Shown one piece after another: positions 13,215 through 23,032 of a stretch of DNA of 64,000 nucleotides. The stretch covers positions 441,001 to 505,000 of the forward strand of contig JALJCO010013447.1 of NCBI GenBank assembly GCA_023101725.1. The letters are read 5' to 3'. The notes under the pieces are model-generated. The model was given only the letters and a program-made list of their open reading frames with translations, ran no database searches and was not told where the DNA came from. Positions within the stretch are counted from its first letter, which is position 1. Every line of letters begins with the position of its first letter. This DNA comes from Atherinomorus stipes. Taxonomy: Eukaryota > Chordata > Actinopteri > Atheriniformes > Atherinidae. A program made the translations under genes and the position numbers.

Positions 13215-15085
13215 ACACACCGAATCTGAACACCGACCGACACACCCGACCGCAGGACACACACCTGTAACACCTGCAGGCACACACCTGTAACACCTGC
13301 AGGCACACACCTGTAACATCTGCAGGACACACCTGTAACACCTGCAGGACACACACCTGTAACACCTGCAAACACACACCTGTAAGAGGACCGAAAACCC
13401 GAGGCCACCGAAGGGGCCACCGACGAGGCACACCGTACCGCAGGCCACACTGTACTCCTGCAGGACACACACCTGTAACTCCTGCAGGACACACACCTGT
13501 ATCCGCAAACACACCTGTACCCTGCAGGACACACACCTGTAACATTGGAGGACACACACCTGTAACTCCTGCAGACACACACCTGTAACACCTGCAGGAC
13601 ACACACCTGTAACTCCTGCAGGACACACACCTGTAACTCCTGCAAACACACACCTGTAACACCTGCAGGACACACACCTGTAACATCTGGAGGACACACA
13701 CCTGTAACTCCTGCAGGACACACACCTGTAACACCTGCAGGACACACACCTGTAACTCCTGCAGGACACACCTGTAACGCAACCACACCTGTAACACCTG
13801 CAGGACACACACCTGTCCCTGCAAACACACACCTGTAACACCTGCAGGACACACCTGCAACACCTGCAGGCACACACCTGTAACACCTGCAGGAACACAC
13901 CTTAACACCGCAAACACACACGTAACACTGCAGGCCCCCGACACACGACGCAGGCACACACCGTACGCAGGACACACACCGACCGCAAACACACACCTGT
14001 AACACCTGCAGGACACACACCTGTAACTCCTGCAAACACACACCTGTAACACCTGCAGGACACACACCTGTAACATCTGCAGGACACACACCTGTAACTC
14101 CTGCAGGACACACACCTGTAACTTCTGCAAACACACACCTGTAACACCTGCAGGACACACACCTGTAACTCCTGCAGGACACACACCTGTAACACCTGCA
14201 AACACACACCTGTAACACCTGCAGGACACACACCTGTAACACCTGCAGGACACACCTGTAACATCTGCAGGACACACCTGTAACACCTGCAGGACACACA
14301 CCTGTAACACCTGCAAACATACACCTGTAACTCCTGCAGGACACACACCTGTAACTCCTGCAAACACACACCTGTAACACCTGCAGGACACACACCTGTA
14401 ACATCTGGAGGACACACACCTGTACTCCTGCAGGACACACACCTGTACACCTGCAGGCACCACACCGCGGCACACCCGTACCGCAAACACACCCTGTACC
14501 CTGCAGGACACACACCTGTACCCGCAGGACACACCCTGTACTCTGCGGACACACACCGTACCCGCAGGACACACACTGTACCGCAGGACACACACCGTAC
14601 TCTGCAGGACACACACCTGACCCGCAAACACACACCTGTAACACCTGCAGGACACACACCTGTAACTCCTGCAAACACACACCTGTAACACCTGCAGGAC
14701 ACACACCTGCAACACCTGCAGGACACACACCTGTAACACCTGCAGGACACACCTGTAACATCTGCAGGACACACACCGTACACCTGCAGGACACACCTGT
14801 AACACCTGCAGGACACACCTGTAACACCTGCAGGACACACACCTGTAACTCCTGCAGGACACACACCTGTAACACCTGCAGGACACACCTGTAACATCTG
14901 CAGGACACACACCTGTAACTCCTGCAGGACACACACCTGTAACTCCTGCAAACACACACCTGTAACACCTGCAGGCACACCCCTCCGCAACCCCCCGAGC
15001 CGACCGGGCACCGTACGGGCCCCGTACCGCAGGCACCCGACCGCCCCGCGGGCACACCCTGTCTCCGCAGGCACACACCTGTAAC
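13215..15085. other. 24-bp array with many short-deletion units
   Basis: Normal units alternate with damaged ones lacking one to several bases (for example near 13215-13260, 13385-13450, 13900-13990, 14450-14640 and 14985-15080). Words such as CACCGTACCGCAGG recur. No gene is seen. Confidence 0.5.
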
Positions 15086-15895
15086 TCCTGCAAACACACA
15101 CCTGTAACACCTGCAGGACACACACCTGTAACTCTGGAGGACACACACCTGTAACTCCTGCAGGACACACACCTGTAACACCTGCAGGACACACACCTGT
15201 ACTCCTGCACACACCCTGTAACCCTGCAGGACACACCTGCAACTCCTGCAGGCACACACCTGTAACACCTGCAGGACACACCTGTAACACCTGCAGGACA
15301 CACACTGTAACACCTGCAGGACACACCTGTAACACCTGCAGGATACACACCTGTAACTCCCGCAGGACACACACCTGTAACACCTGCAGGACACACCTGT
15401 AACATCTGCAGGACACACACCTGTAACTCCTGCAGGACACACACCTGTAACTCCTGCAAACACACACCTGTAACACCTGCAAACACACACCTGTAACACC
15501 TGCAGGACACACACCTGTAACACCTGCAGGACACACACCTGTAACACCTGCAGGACACACCTGTAACATCTGCAGGACACACACCTGTAACTCCTGCAGG
15601 ACACACACCTGTAACTCCTGCAAACACACACCTGTAACACCTGCAGGACACACACCTGTAACATCTGGAGGACACACACCTGTAACTCCTGCAGGACACA
15701 CACCTGTAACACCTGCAGGACACACACCTGTAACTCCTGCAAACACACACCTGTAACACCTGCACGACACACACTTGTAACACCTGAAGGACACACACCT
15801 GTAACACCTGCAGGACACACACCTGTAACATCTAGAGGACACACACCTGTAGCACCTGGAGGCAAACACTTGTAGCACGTGCAGGACCTGGTGGT

Positions 15896-15948
15896 CCTGA
15901 CATCTGAACACCTGAACTATTACCTGTGTGTAATAGTTTAGGTACCTA
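15896..15948. other. Junction between the two intron 5 arrays, with a hairpin
   Basis: A non-repeat spacer of about 50 bp separates the 24-bp and 21-bp arrays. It holds a perfect inverted repeat AACTATTA (15915-15922) and TAATAGTT (15931-15938) around an 8-base loop. Confidence 0.7.
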
Positions 15949-18772
15949 TGCAGGTGTGGTTACATATGCAGGTGTGGAGGTTACCTGTGCAGGTGTGGAG
16001 GTTACCTGTGCATGTGTGGAGGTTACTTGTGCAGGTGCGGAGGTTGCAGGTGCAGGTGTGGAGGTTACTTGTGCAGGTGTGGAGGTTACCTGTGCAGGTG
16101 TGGAGGTTACCTGTGCAGGTGTGGAGGTTACCTGTGCAGGTGTGGAGGTTACTTGTGCAGGTGTGGAGGTTACCTGTGCAGGTGTGGAGGTTACTTGTGC
16201 AGGTGTGGAGGTTGCAGGTGTGGAGGTTACTTGTGCAGGTGTGGAGGTTTCCTGTGCAGGTGTGGAGGTTACCTGTGCATGTGTGGAGGTTACCCGTGCA
16301 GGTGTGGAGGTTACCTGTGCAGGTGTGGAGGTTACTTGTGCAGGTGTGGAGGTTACCTGTGCAGGTGTGGAGGTTACTTGTGCAGGTGTGGAGGTTGCAG
16401 GTGTGGAGGTTACTTGTGCAGGTGTGGAGGTTACTTGTGCAGGTGTGGAGGTTACTTGTGCAGGTGTGGAGGTTACCTGTGCAGGTGTGGAGGTTACTTG
16501 TGCAGGTGTGGAGGTTCTTGCAGGTGTGGAGGTTACCTGTGCAGGTGTGGAGGTTACTTGTGCAGGTGTGGAGGTTACTCTGTGCAGGTGTGGAGGTTAC
16601 TTGTGCAGGTGTGGAGGTTGCAGGTGTGGAGGTTACCTGTGCAGGTGTGGAGGTTTCTTGTGCAGGTGTGGAGGTTACTTGTGCAGGTGTGGAGGTTACT
16701 TGTGCAGGTGTGGAGGTTACTTGTGCAGGTGTGGAGGTTACTTGTGCAGGTGTGGAGGTTACTTGTGTGGAGGTTACTTGTGCAGGTGTGGAGGTTACTT
16801 GTGCAGGTGTGGAGGTTGCAGGTGTGGAGGTTACCTGTGCAGGTGTGGAGGTTGCAGGTGTGGAGGTTACCTGTGCAGGTGTGGAGGTTGCAGGTGTGGA
16901 GGTTACCTGTGCAGGTGTGGAGGTTACTTGTGCAGGTGTGGAGGTTGCAGGTGTGGAGGTTACCTGTGCAGGTGTGGAGGTTACTTGTGCAGGTGTGGAG
17001 GTTACTTGTGCAGGTGTGGAGGTTACCTGTGCAGGTGTGGAGGTTACTTGTGCAGGTGTGGAGGTTACTTGTGCAGGTGTGGAGGTTACTTGTGCAGGTG
17101 TGGAGGTTACTTGTGCAGGTGTGGAGGTTACTTGTGCAGGTGTGGAGGTTACTTGTGCAGGTGTGGAGGTTACTTGTGCAGGTTTGGAGGTTACCTGTGC
17201 AGGTGTGGAGGTTACTTGTGCAGGTGTGGAGGTTACTTGTGCAGGTGTGGAGGTTACTTGTGCAGGTGGGGAGGTTGCAGGTGTGGAGGTTACCTGTGCA
17301 GGTGTGGAGGTTGCAGGTGTGGAGGTTACCTGTGGCTACCTGTGTGCAGGTTTGAAGGTTGCAGGTGCAGGTGTGGAGGTTACCTGTGCAGGTTTGAAGG
17401 TTGCAGGTGCAGGTGTGGACATTACCTCTGCAGGTGTGGAGGTTACCTGTGCAGGTGTGGAGGTTGCAGGTGTGGAGGTTACCTGTGCAGGTGTGGAGGT
17501 TGCAGGTGTGGAGGTTACCTGTGCAGGTGTCGAGGTTGCCTGTGCAGGTGTGGAGGTTACCTGTGCAGGTTTGGAGGTTACCTGTGCAGGTGTGGAGGTT
17601 ACCTGTGCAGGTGTGGAGGTTACCTGTGCAGGTTTGGTGGGTACCTGTGCAGGTGTGGAAGTTACCTGTGCAGGTGTGGAGGTTACCTGTGCAGGTGTGG
17701 AGGTTACCTGTGCAGGTGTGGAGGTTACCTGTGCAGGTTTGAAGGTTGCAGGTGCAGGTGTGGAGGTTACCTCTGCAGGTGTGGAGGTTGCAGGTGCAGG
17801 TGTGGAGGTTACCTGTGCAGGTGTGGAGGTTACCTGTGCAGGTGTGGAGGTTACCTGTGCAGGTGTGGAGGTTACCTGTGCAGGTTTGGTGGGTACCTGT
17901 GCAGGTGTGGAAGTTACCTGTGCAGGTGTGGAAGTTACCTGTGCAGGTTTGGTGGTTACCTGTGCAGGTGTGGAAGTTACCTGTGCAGGTGTGGAGGTTA
18001 CCTGTGCAGGTGTGGAGGTTTCAGGTGTGGAGGTTACCTGTGCAGTTTTGAAGGTTGCAGGTGCAGGTGTGGACATTACCTCTGCAGGTGTGGAGGTTAC
18101 CTGTGCAGGTGTGGAGGTTACTTGTGCACGTGTGGAGGTTACTTGTGCAGGTGTGGAGGTTACTTGTGCAGGTGTGTAGGTTACTTGTGCAGGTGTGGAG
18201 GTTACTTGTGCAGGTGTGGAGGTTACAGGTGTGGAGGTTACCTGTGCAGGTTTGAAGGTTGCAGGTGCAGGTGTGGACATTACCTCTGCAGGTGTGGAGG
18301 TTGCAGGTGCAGGTGTGGAGGTTACCTGTGCAGGTGTGGAGGTTACCTGTGCAGGTGTGGAGGTTACTTGTGCAGGTGTGGAGGTTACCTGTGCAGGTGT
18401 GGAGGTTACTTGTGCAGGTGTGGAGGTTACCTGTGCAGGTGTGGAGGTTACTTGTGCAGGTGTGGAGGTTACCTGTGCAGGTGTGGAGGTTACCTGTGCA
18501 GGTGTGGAGGTTACTTGTGCAGGTGTGGAGGTTACCTGTGCAGGTGTGGAGGTTACCTGTGCAGGTGTGGAGGTTACTTGTGCAGGTGTGGAGGTTACTT
18601 GTGCAGGTGTGGAGGTTACCTGTGCAGGTGTGGAGGTTACCTGTGCAGGTGTGGAGGTTACTTGTGCAGGTGTGGAGGTTACCTGTACAGGTGTGGAGGT
18701 TACTTGTGCAGGTGGGGAGGTTACTTGTGCAGGTGTGGAGGTTACCTGTGCAGGTGTGGTTACATACATGTG
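15949..18772. repeat. 21-bp minisatellite in intron 5, donor side, about 134 units
   Basis: The plus-strand unit is GGAGGTTACCTGTGCAGGTGT with TTACTTG and TTGCAGG variants, and with 12-bp short forms (GGAGGTTGCAGG). In transcript sense the unit starts GTAACC and ends CTGCACAG, so CAG/GTAACC, a good 5' splice-site match, recurs every 21 bases. The array starts about 30 bases after the exon 5 donor. Twenty-one bases is seven codons, which explains the long frames on both strands. Confidence 0.96.
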
Positions 18773-18796
18773 AAGGAACGCAGTGGCGACTCTTAC

Positions 18797-18842
18797 CTGT
18801 CGGTTCACGGAGAAGCCGATGGAAACAGCAACAAATGGAAAC
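18797..18842 (-). CDS. impa1: IMPA1-like exon 5
   Basis: 46 coding bases between acceptor TCTCATAG and donor CGACAG/GTAAGAG. The reading is FPFVAVSIGFSVNRQ, matching the beta strand after the metal motif in inositol monophosphatases (human FPFVAVSIGFAVNKK). It returns the frame to phase 0, so exon 6 starts with a whole codon (GTG GAG). The donor is strong and is followed after about 30 bases by the 21-bp minisatellite of intron 5. With exon 4 it forms a tight pair, in contrast to the 15-kb intron that follows. Confidence 0.93.
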
Positions 18843-18935
18843 CTATGAGACAGAAGCCGGGCAGTAATGTGCCTGATGAGTGGACAGGTGTAACATCCAG
18901 GTGATGATGAAGATGCTGATGATGACAAAACTCAC

Positions 18936-19040
18936 GCATGAACAAAGTTGGTGGTTCCATCGATGGGGTCGATGATCCAGGTTGGTTCTTCTGTCAGAAC
19001 GCAGGTGTCGCCGGCAGCCACCGACTCCTCTCCGATGAAC
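18936..19040 (-). CDS. impa1: IMPA1-like exon 4, first metal-binding motifs
   Basis: 105 coding bases between acceptor CCTGTCAG and donor ATGC/GTGAGT. It reads [20 protein letters not shown] and [18 protein letters not shown] carries the metal ligand equivalent to human Glu70. DPIDGTTNF is the inositol-monophosphatase signature, with the two aspartates equivalent to Asp90 and Asp93 and the Gly-Thr that helps position the nucleophilic water. All these residues are intact, so this part of the active site looks functional. The codon over the exon 4/5 join reads Ala (HAFPF) where mammals have Arg (HRFPF). The following intron is only 93 bp (18843-18935), a normal compact fish intron. Confidence 0.95.
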
Positions 19041-19099
19041 CTGACAGGAACACAGCAGAAGCTCCTGCAGTGATGCCGACCCGGGAGGGGTCAAAGGGC

Positions 19100-19326
19100 A
19101 AATGGACTGTACTTATATGGCGCTTTTCCAGTCATACCAACCGCCCAAAGCGCTTTACACTACATGTCACATTCACCCAGTCACACATACAATCACACAC
19201 ACTTTCATACCCCGATAGGCACATCGGGGGGCAACTTGGGGTTCAGTGTCTTGCCCAAGGACACTTCGTCACGTAGTCTGGGGAAGCCTGGAATCGATCC
19301 CCCGACGACTGAGCTACAGCCGCCGA
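19100..19326 (-). mobile_element. tRNA-derived SINE
   Basis: Read on the minus strand, the element starts near 19326 with GGCGGCTGTAGCTCAGT (A-box-like) and GGATCGATTCC (B-box-like), the two internal Pol III promoter boxes of tRNA-headed SINEs. It continues with TGTCCTTGGGCAAGACAC, a core motif common in fish SINEs, and ends with AAAAGCGCCATATAAGTACA near 19100, a LINE-type tail. It lies in intron 3 right after exon 4's acceptor region. Confidence 0.75.
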
Positions 19327-20140
19327 CCCCACCCCAGCAGGAGCCCATGCTGCCGGAGGACATCAGGGCCGCAGAGACTGTTGATATTTTTAAAAGGAGA
19401 CTCAAGACTTACTTTTTAAATTTAGCATTAATCTGATTTTATTTACTCTTCTATTCTTATTGTTTTAATATTTCTATTCTCTATTGCTTTTATGAATTAT
19501 TATTCTACTTTTAAGTGTATCATTTTATTGATTATATCATTTTATTGATTACTATGTCCACGTACATTTTTTTCAATTAATTCTTATGTCTTATTGTTAA
19601 ATACCAAGTTTTTATATATGTTTTTTAGTTATTTACAACTGTTTACAGGACTTTTAAGCATTTAGCTTTTAGCTCCAGTGTTTCCTCATGGGGGGGCCTC
19701 CACGTTGGGAGTTGTGTCCGGTCTGCCTGCGGGGGTGCTGTCTTGGGGATCCCCTGGGCCTGAAAGACTGAGGGACTCCACACCATGTGTGGGGTTTGTC
19801 CTGGTCTGTTTGGTTGAGGGGGGGTCTCTCTGGCAGTGCTCCCTGTGGCTTCGGACTGTGGTGCCTCTCAGCGTGGATGCCCCCCCCATAGGTGGTTTTT
19901 CCTCACCTGGATCGTCAGTGCTTTGCCATGTTACCGTACCTGTTACTGTATTAGACTTTTTTTCTTTTGGCTGGGTGCTCTGGGTGTGTGCTTACGTATG
20001 TTGGTCTCTTTGTGGGGGTGGGAGGGACGAGGGTTTCATGTTTTTATTGCCTTTGTTTTTGTTAAGCACTTTGAGTTGCATTTTATTTGTATGAAAAGTG
20101 CTATATAAATACAGTTTGATTGATTGATTGATTGATTGAT
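19327..20140 (+). mobile_element. 3' end of an L2/Rex-type LINE
   Basis: The plus strand reads LPEDIRAAETVDIFKRRLKT then YFLNLAL and a stop near 19435, the usual C-terminus of fish L2-like ORF2 proteins. About 650 bp of 3' UTR follows and ends with AAAAGTGCTATATAAATACA and a (GATT)n run at 20116-20141, a typical LINE tail. The rest of the element is absent (5' truncation). Confidence 0.75.
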
Positions 20141-20394
20141 TCTGATTGGTCAGTTCTGCCAGCCCCTCCCCAGCAGCAGAAGCCCACGCTCCTGATTGGT
20201 CAGTTCTGCCAGCCCCTCCCCAGCAGCAGAAGCCCACGCTCCTGATTGGTCAGTTCTGCCAGCCCCTCCCCAGCAGCAGAAGCCCACGCTCCTGATTGGT
20301 CAGTTCTGCCAGCCCCTCCCCAGCAGCAGAAGCCCACGCTCCTGATTGGTCAGTTCTGCCAGCCCCTCCCCAGCAGCAGAAGCCCACGCTCCTG
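20141..20394. repeat. 50-bp tandem repeat, 5 copies
   Basis: Five nearly identical copies start with CCTGATTGGTCAGTTCTGCC; the copies of AGCCCCTCCC fall at 20161, 20211, 20261, 20311 and 20361. The array starts directly at the LINE's GATT tail. Confidence 0.97.
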
Positions 20395-20550
20395 ACAAAT
20401 ACACTGCTTTTGCCTTCCTCCTCCTCAGTCGCAGCCGGCTGCTCTGCACATGCACATTTCTCCCAAATTATAGCGCATCATTTAACTTTCTTATCCTTCC
20501 CTAACGTTTCACCAGTACTACCGTGAAAGGTATGATATGGCCCAGCCCTA
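20395..20550. mobile_element. Terminal fragment of a hAT transposon
   Basis: The last bases, ATATGGCCCAGCCCTA (ending 20550), are the reverse complement of the TAGGGCTGGG terminus at 20721. The fragment has the orientation expected for the missing 5' terminus of the hAT element to its right. No coding sequence is seen in it. Confidence 0.55.
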
Positions 20551-20720
20551 CTGGTTAACTAAACTAATAAAAAAAAACAGTCAGAACATAACCGGAATAT
20601 AACCAGAACACAACTGGAACATAACCGGAATATAATGGGAACATAACTGGAATAAATCCAGAACTTAACCAGAATATGACCGGAACATAACCAGTACGAA
20701 ACCAGAATATAACCAGAACA
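20551..20720. repeat. AT-rich ~11-bp minisatellite, segment 1 (intron 3)
   Basis: Units of 10-11 bases of the type AACCAGAATAT/AACCGGAACAT. It is the same array that returns at 22600, 24526, 26526, 29570 and 31315; transposons have split it. Confidence 0.85.
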
Positions 20721-22595
20721 TAGGGCTGGGCGACATGGCAAAAAATATTATCACGATAATTTTTCCCATATTGATCGATAACGATATTTATCACGATATA
20801 TAATTCAATCATGATGCTAGTTTGAACAGTATCCTGATAATATCTGACACCTGAAAGAACATATTCTCTTGAACTTAAGAATATTGTTCATTAATAAAAC
20901 TATTTAGTATACACAATACTATATAATACTGTCAAAATACTATAGTAGTAATACTTTACTGTATCCTAGAACACTTTAAACATGAAAAATGTTTGCAACA
21001 TGTAGGTGCTCCAACTCAAAACAAAAAGGCAAACGGGTCACAATTACGGTCCTCCTGAGACATTTAAATACTCTAAAAAACAAAAAGTGAACAGTAAGCT
21101 TGTACAGTGGACTGTTTTTAAATCACAAAATATTGGAGGTAGAAATATGAATAAAAGCTTCAGTGCAAAATGTACACATTCACCAGTTTATACTATTTTT
21201 GAACTGGTGTCCATCAGCTCTTTTTCTTTTCTTTTTACATTATCCATCAAAGGCTCACAGTAAATAGTAAACTACTTTCAGCTGGTGCACATCATTGACA
21301 ATACTTACAGAAGAATCAGAAAAAAGTAAATAGTGCAAAATGTAAAATGTGCTTCATTTAAGCTAGTGCACATCATTTAGATAACCCTTAAAGATTTTTT
21401 GCCAGAAAAACACGTCTGTCCGCAGCATCTGGCTTCAAAGCTGCCCTGTGGCAGGACACAATATTGCCACCTGTGCTGAAAGCACGCTCTGATGGGGAGC
21501 CGGTAGCAGGAAGGCAGAGGTAACGCTTACTTTGGGGTACGTTTGAGAATGAAGTTTCCACCATGCCAACGGGTCTGTCTCACTATCTGCATCAGGAGCA
21601 AGCAAGTAGCTGTTCGGCTCAGCCTCAACAGCCTGCTGGTTTGTGAGACCAGAAGCAGCTGCTGAGTGAGGAGACGACTTTTAAAAAAGCTGCCCAATGT
21701 CTTCTTGTGCCTTTTGGGTGGTGGTGTCGCTGCAACGTCTCCTCTGTCTGCCCCCCAGTGTCGTAGATGTTGTGATGTGCTCTGACCTTCATCCATCATT
21801 TCAGCCACAGCTCTTGATTTCACAGCCTCAACCTTGTCTTGTTGGATGTAGCGGGTCTTAAACCGAGGATCAACCATGGATGCTATATTTAGCAGGTCAT
21901 CAGTGGCAGCATCATCATATTTCTCATTCAGGTAACTTGTGACTGCACCTTTGATGGTCTTGGTGAGCTCAGAATCTTCAGCTTCTGGTTTTAAGACCTG
22001 GTCATTGAAGAGCCGTAGCACAGGTTTTAGGTAAGAAACACTTACATGTGCCTCACCTGAAAGAGCATCAGTGAAGTCCACCAGAGGATTCAGAGCTTTG
22101 TGCACTGACTCTAGGACATCAATATCCTGCCATGTTGGAACCAAGTGCCTTGTTTTCTTATCTTCAGATAGAACCTTGGCAATGGCCTTCTCCTGCTCCA
22201 GCACTCGTGCTGTCATTGCATGGCGTGACCCCCATCGGGTGGGCGATTCAGAGACCAACCTGTGCTTTGGGAGTTTGAGCTCCTCTTGTGCTGCAGTGAG
22301 AGCCCTCTTCTTTTTCGCTGGGATGCCACTTTTTCAAGTGATGAAAAAGGTTTGTAGTATTTCCAGTCCTGGTTGGCACTAGCCGACGGCATATTTTGCA
22401 GGCCGGCTTTGTCTGTGCCTCGTCACTTTACAGGTAACCGAATCACTTCCAAATTACTGACGTTGTGTGTCCTTTTTTATCCACAATTTCATCTGGTCTA
22501 AATACGAGTTCCCCTTCATCGCTGCTTTGCTGCTCACTTTCGCACATTCTCCCCTCTTTTTTTATTCCGGCCACAGCACACTCTTTTGTCGCTAA
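20721..22595 (-). mobile_element. hAT-family DNA transposon, 5' end missing
   Basis: The left terminus TAGGGCTGGGCGACATGG followed by ATTATCACGATAA-type sequence is characteristic of a common fish hAT family. A decayed transposase lies inside on the minus strand. At about 22595 the AT-rich minisatellite resumes without the expected matching terminus; a candidate for that lost end lies at 20395-20550. The segment 20770-21385 between the terminus and the transposase stop is AT-rich 3' untranslated transposon DNA with no other feature. Confidence 0.75.
21388..22500 (-). pseudogene. hAT transposase remnant (ZBED1-like), internally deleted
   Basis: Parts of a BED-finger hAT transposase can be read in order on the minus strand. 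Near 22490-22270: TSVIWK then FGY, ACKICRRLV (the Cys pair) and NTTNLFHHLKKWHP (the His pair) make up a BED zinc finger. From 22258: SESPTRWGSRHAM onward through DIDVLESVHKALNPLVDFTD and SMVDPRFKTRYI, the RNase H-like region. At 21497-21388: SERAFSTGGNIVS and RRVFLAKNL before the TAA make up the hATC dimerisation tail. The finger is joined almost directly to the middle of the catalytic domain, so the first catalytic part is deleted; there are also an in-frame stop after IWK and frameshifts. It cannot encode an active enzyme. Confidence 0.8.
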
Positions 22596-23032
22596 CATAA
22601 CCAGAACAAAACTGGAAGAAAAACAGAATATGACCAGAATATAAGGAGAACAAAACCAGAATATAACCGGAACATAACTGGAACGTAACCAGAATATAAC
22701 TGAAACATAACCAGAACATAACCTGAACATTACATGAACATAACCAGAAGATAACCAGAATGTAACCAGAATATAACTGAAACATAACCAGAACATAACC
22801 TGAACATTACATGAACATAACCAGAAGATAACCAGAATGTAACCAGAATATAACTGAAACATAACCAGAACATAACCTGAACATTACATGAACATAACCA
22901 GAATATAACTAAAACATAACCAGAACATAACCTGAACATTACATGAACATAACCAGAAGATAACCAGAATGTAACCAGAATATAACTAAAACATAACCAG
23001 AACATAACCTGAACATTACATGAACATAACCA
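22596..23032. repeat. AT-rich ~11-bp minisatellite, segment 2
   Basis: Units such as AACCAGAACAT, AACCTGAACAT and TACATGAACAT. A higher-order block of about 100 bp (from AACTGAAACATAACCAG to the TACATGAACATAACCAG word) repeats roughly four times. Confidence 0.9.

Larger units (their letters stand above)
3778..15895. repeat. 24-bp minisatellite (with 22- and 23-bp variants) in intron 5, about 500 units
   Basis: The plus-strand unit is CCTGTAACACCTGCAGG followed by ACACACA. Common variants are CTCCTGCAGG, CATCTGCAGG, CATCTGGAGG, a CA deletion (22 bp) and TGCAAACACAC (23 bp). In transcript sense each unit carries TGTGTGTCCTGCAG, which resembles a 3' splice site, and ACAG/GTGTGT, which resembles a 5' splice site. 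The array reaches to within about 13 bases of the exon 6 acceptor. Mixed unit lengths shift frame constantly, so the very long minus-strand frames here (up to about 2000 codons) have no coding meaning. Confidence 0.96.

Noticed and set aside
15926..18904. 992-codon Cys/Gly-rich frame (GGYLCRC repeats) resembling a keratin-associated or metallothionein-like protein
   Set aside because: A 21-bp repeat artefact; it runs into exon 5 on the wrong strand.
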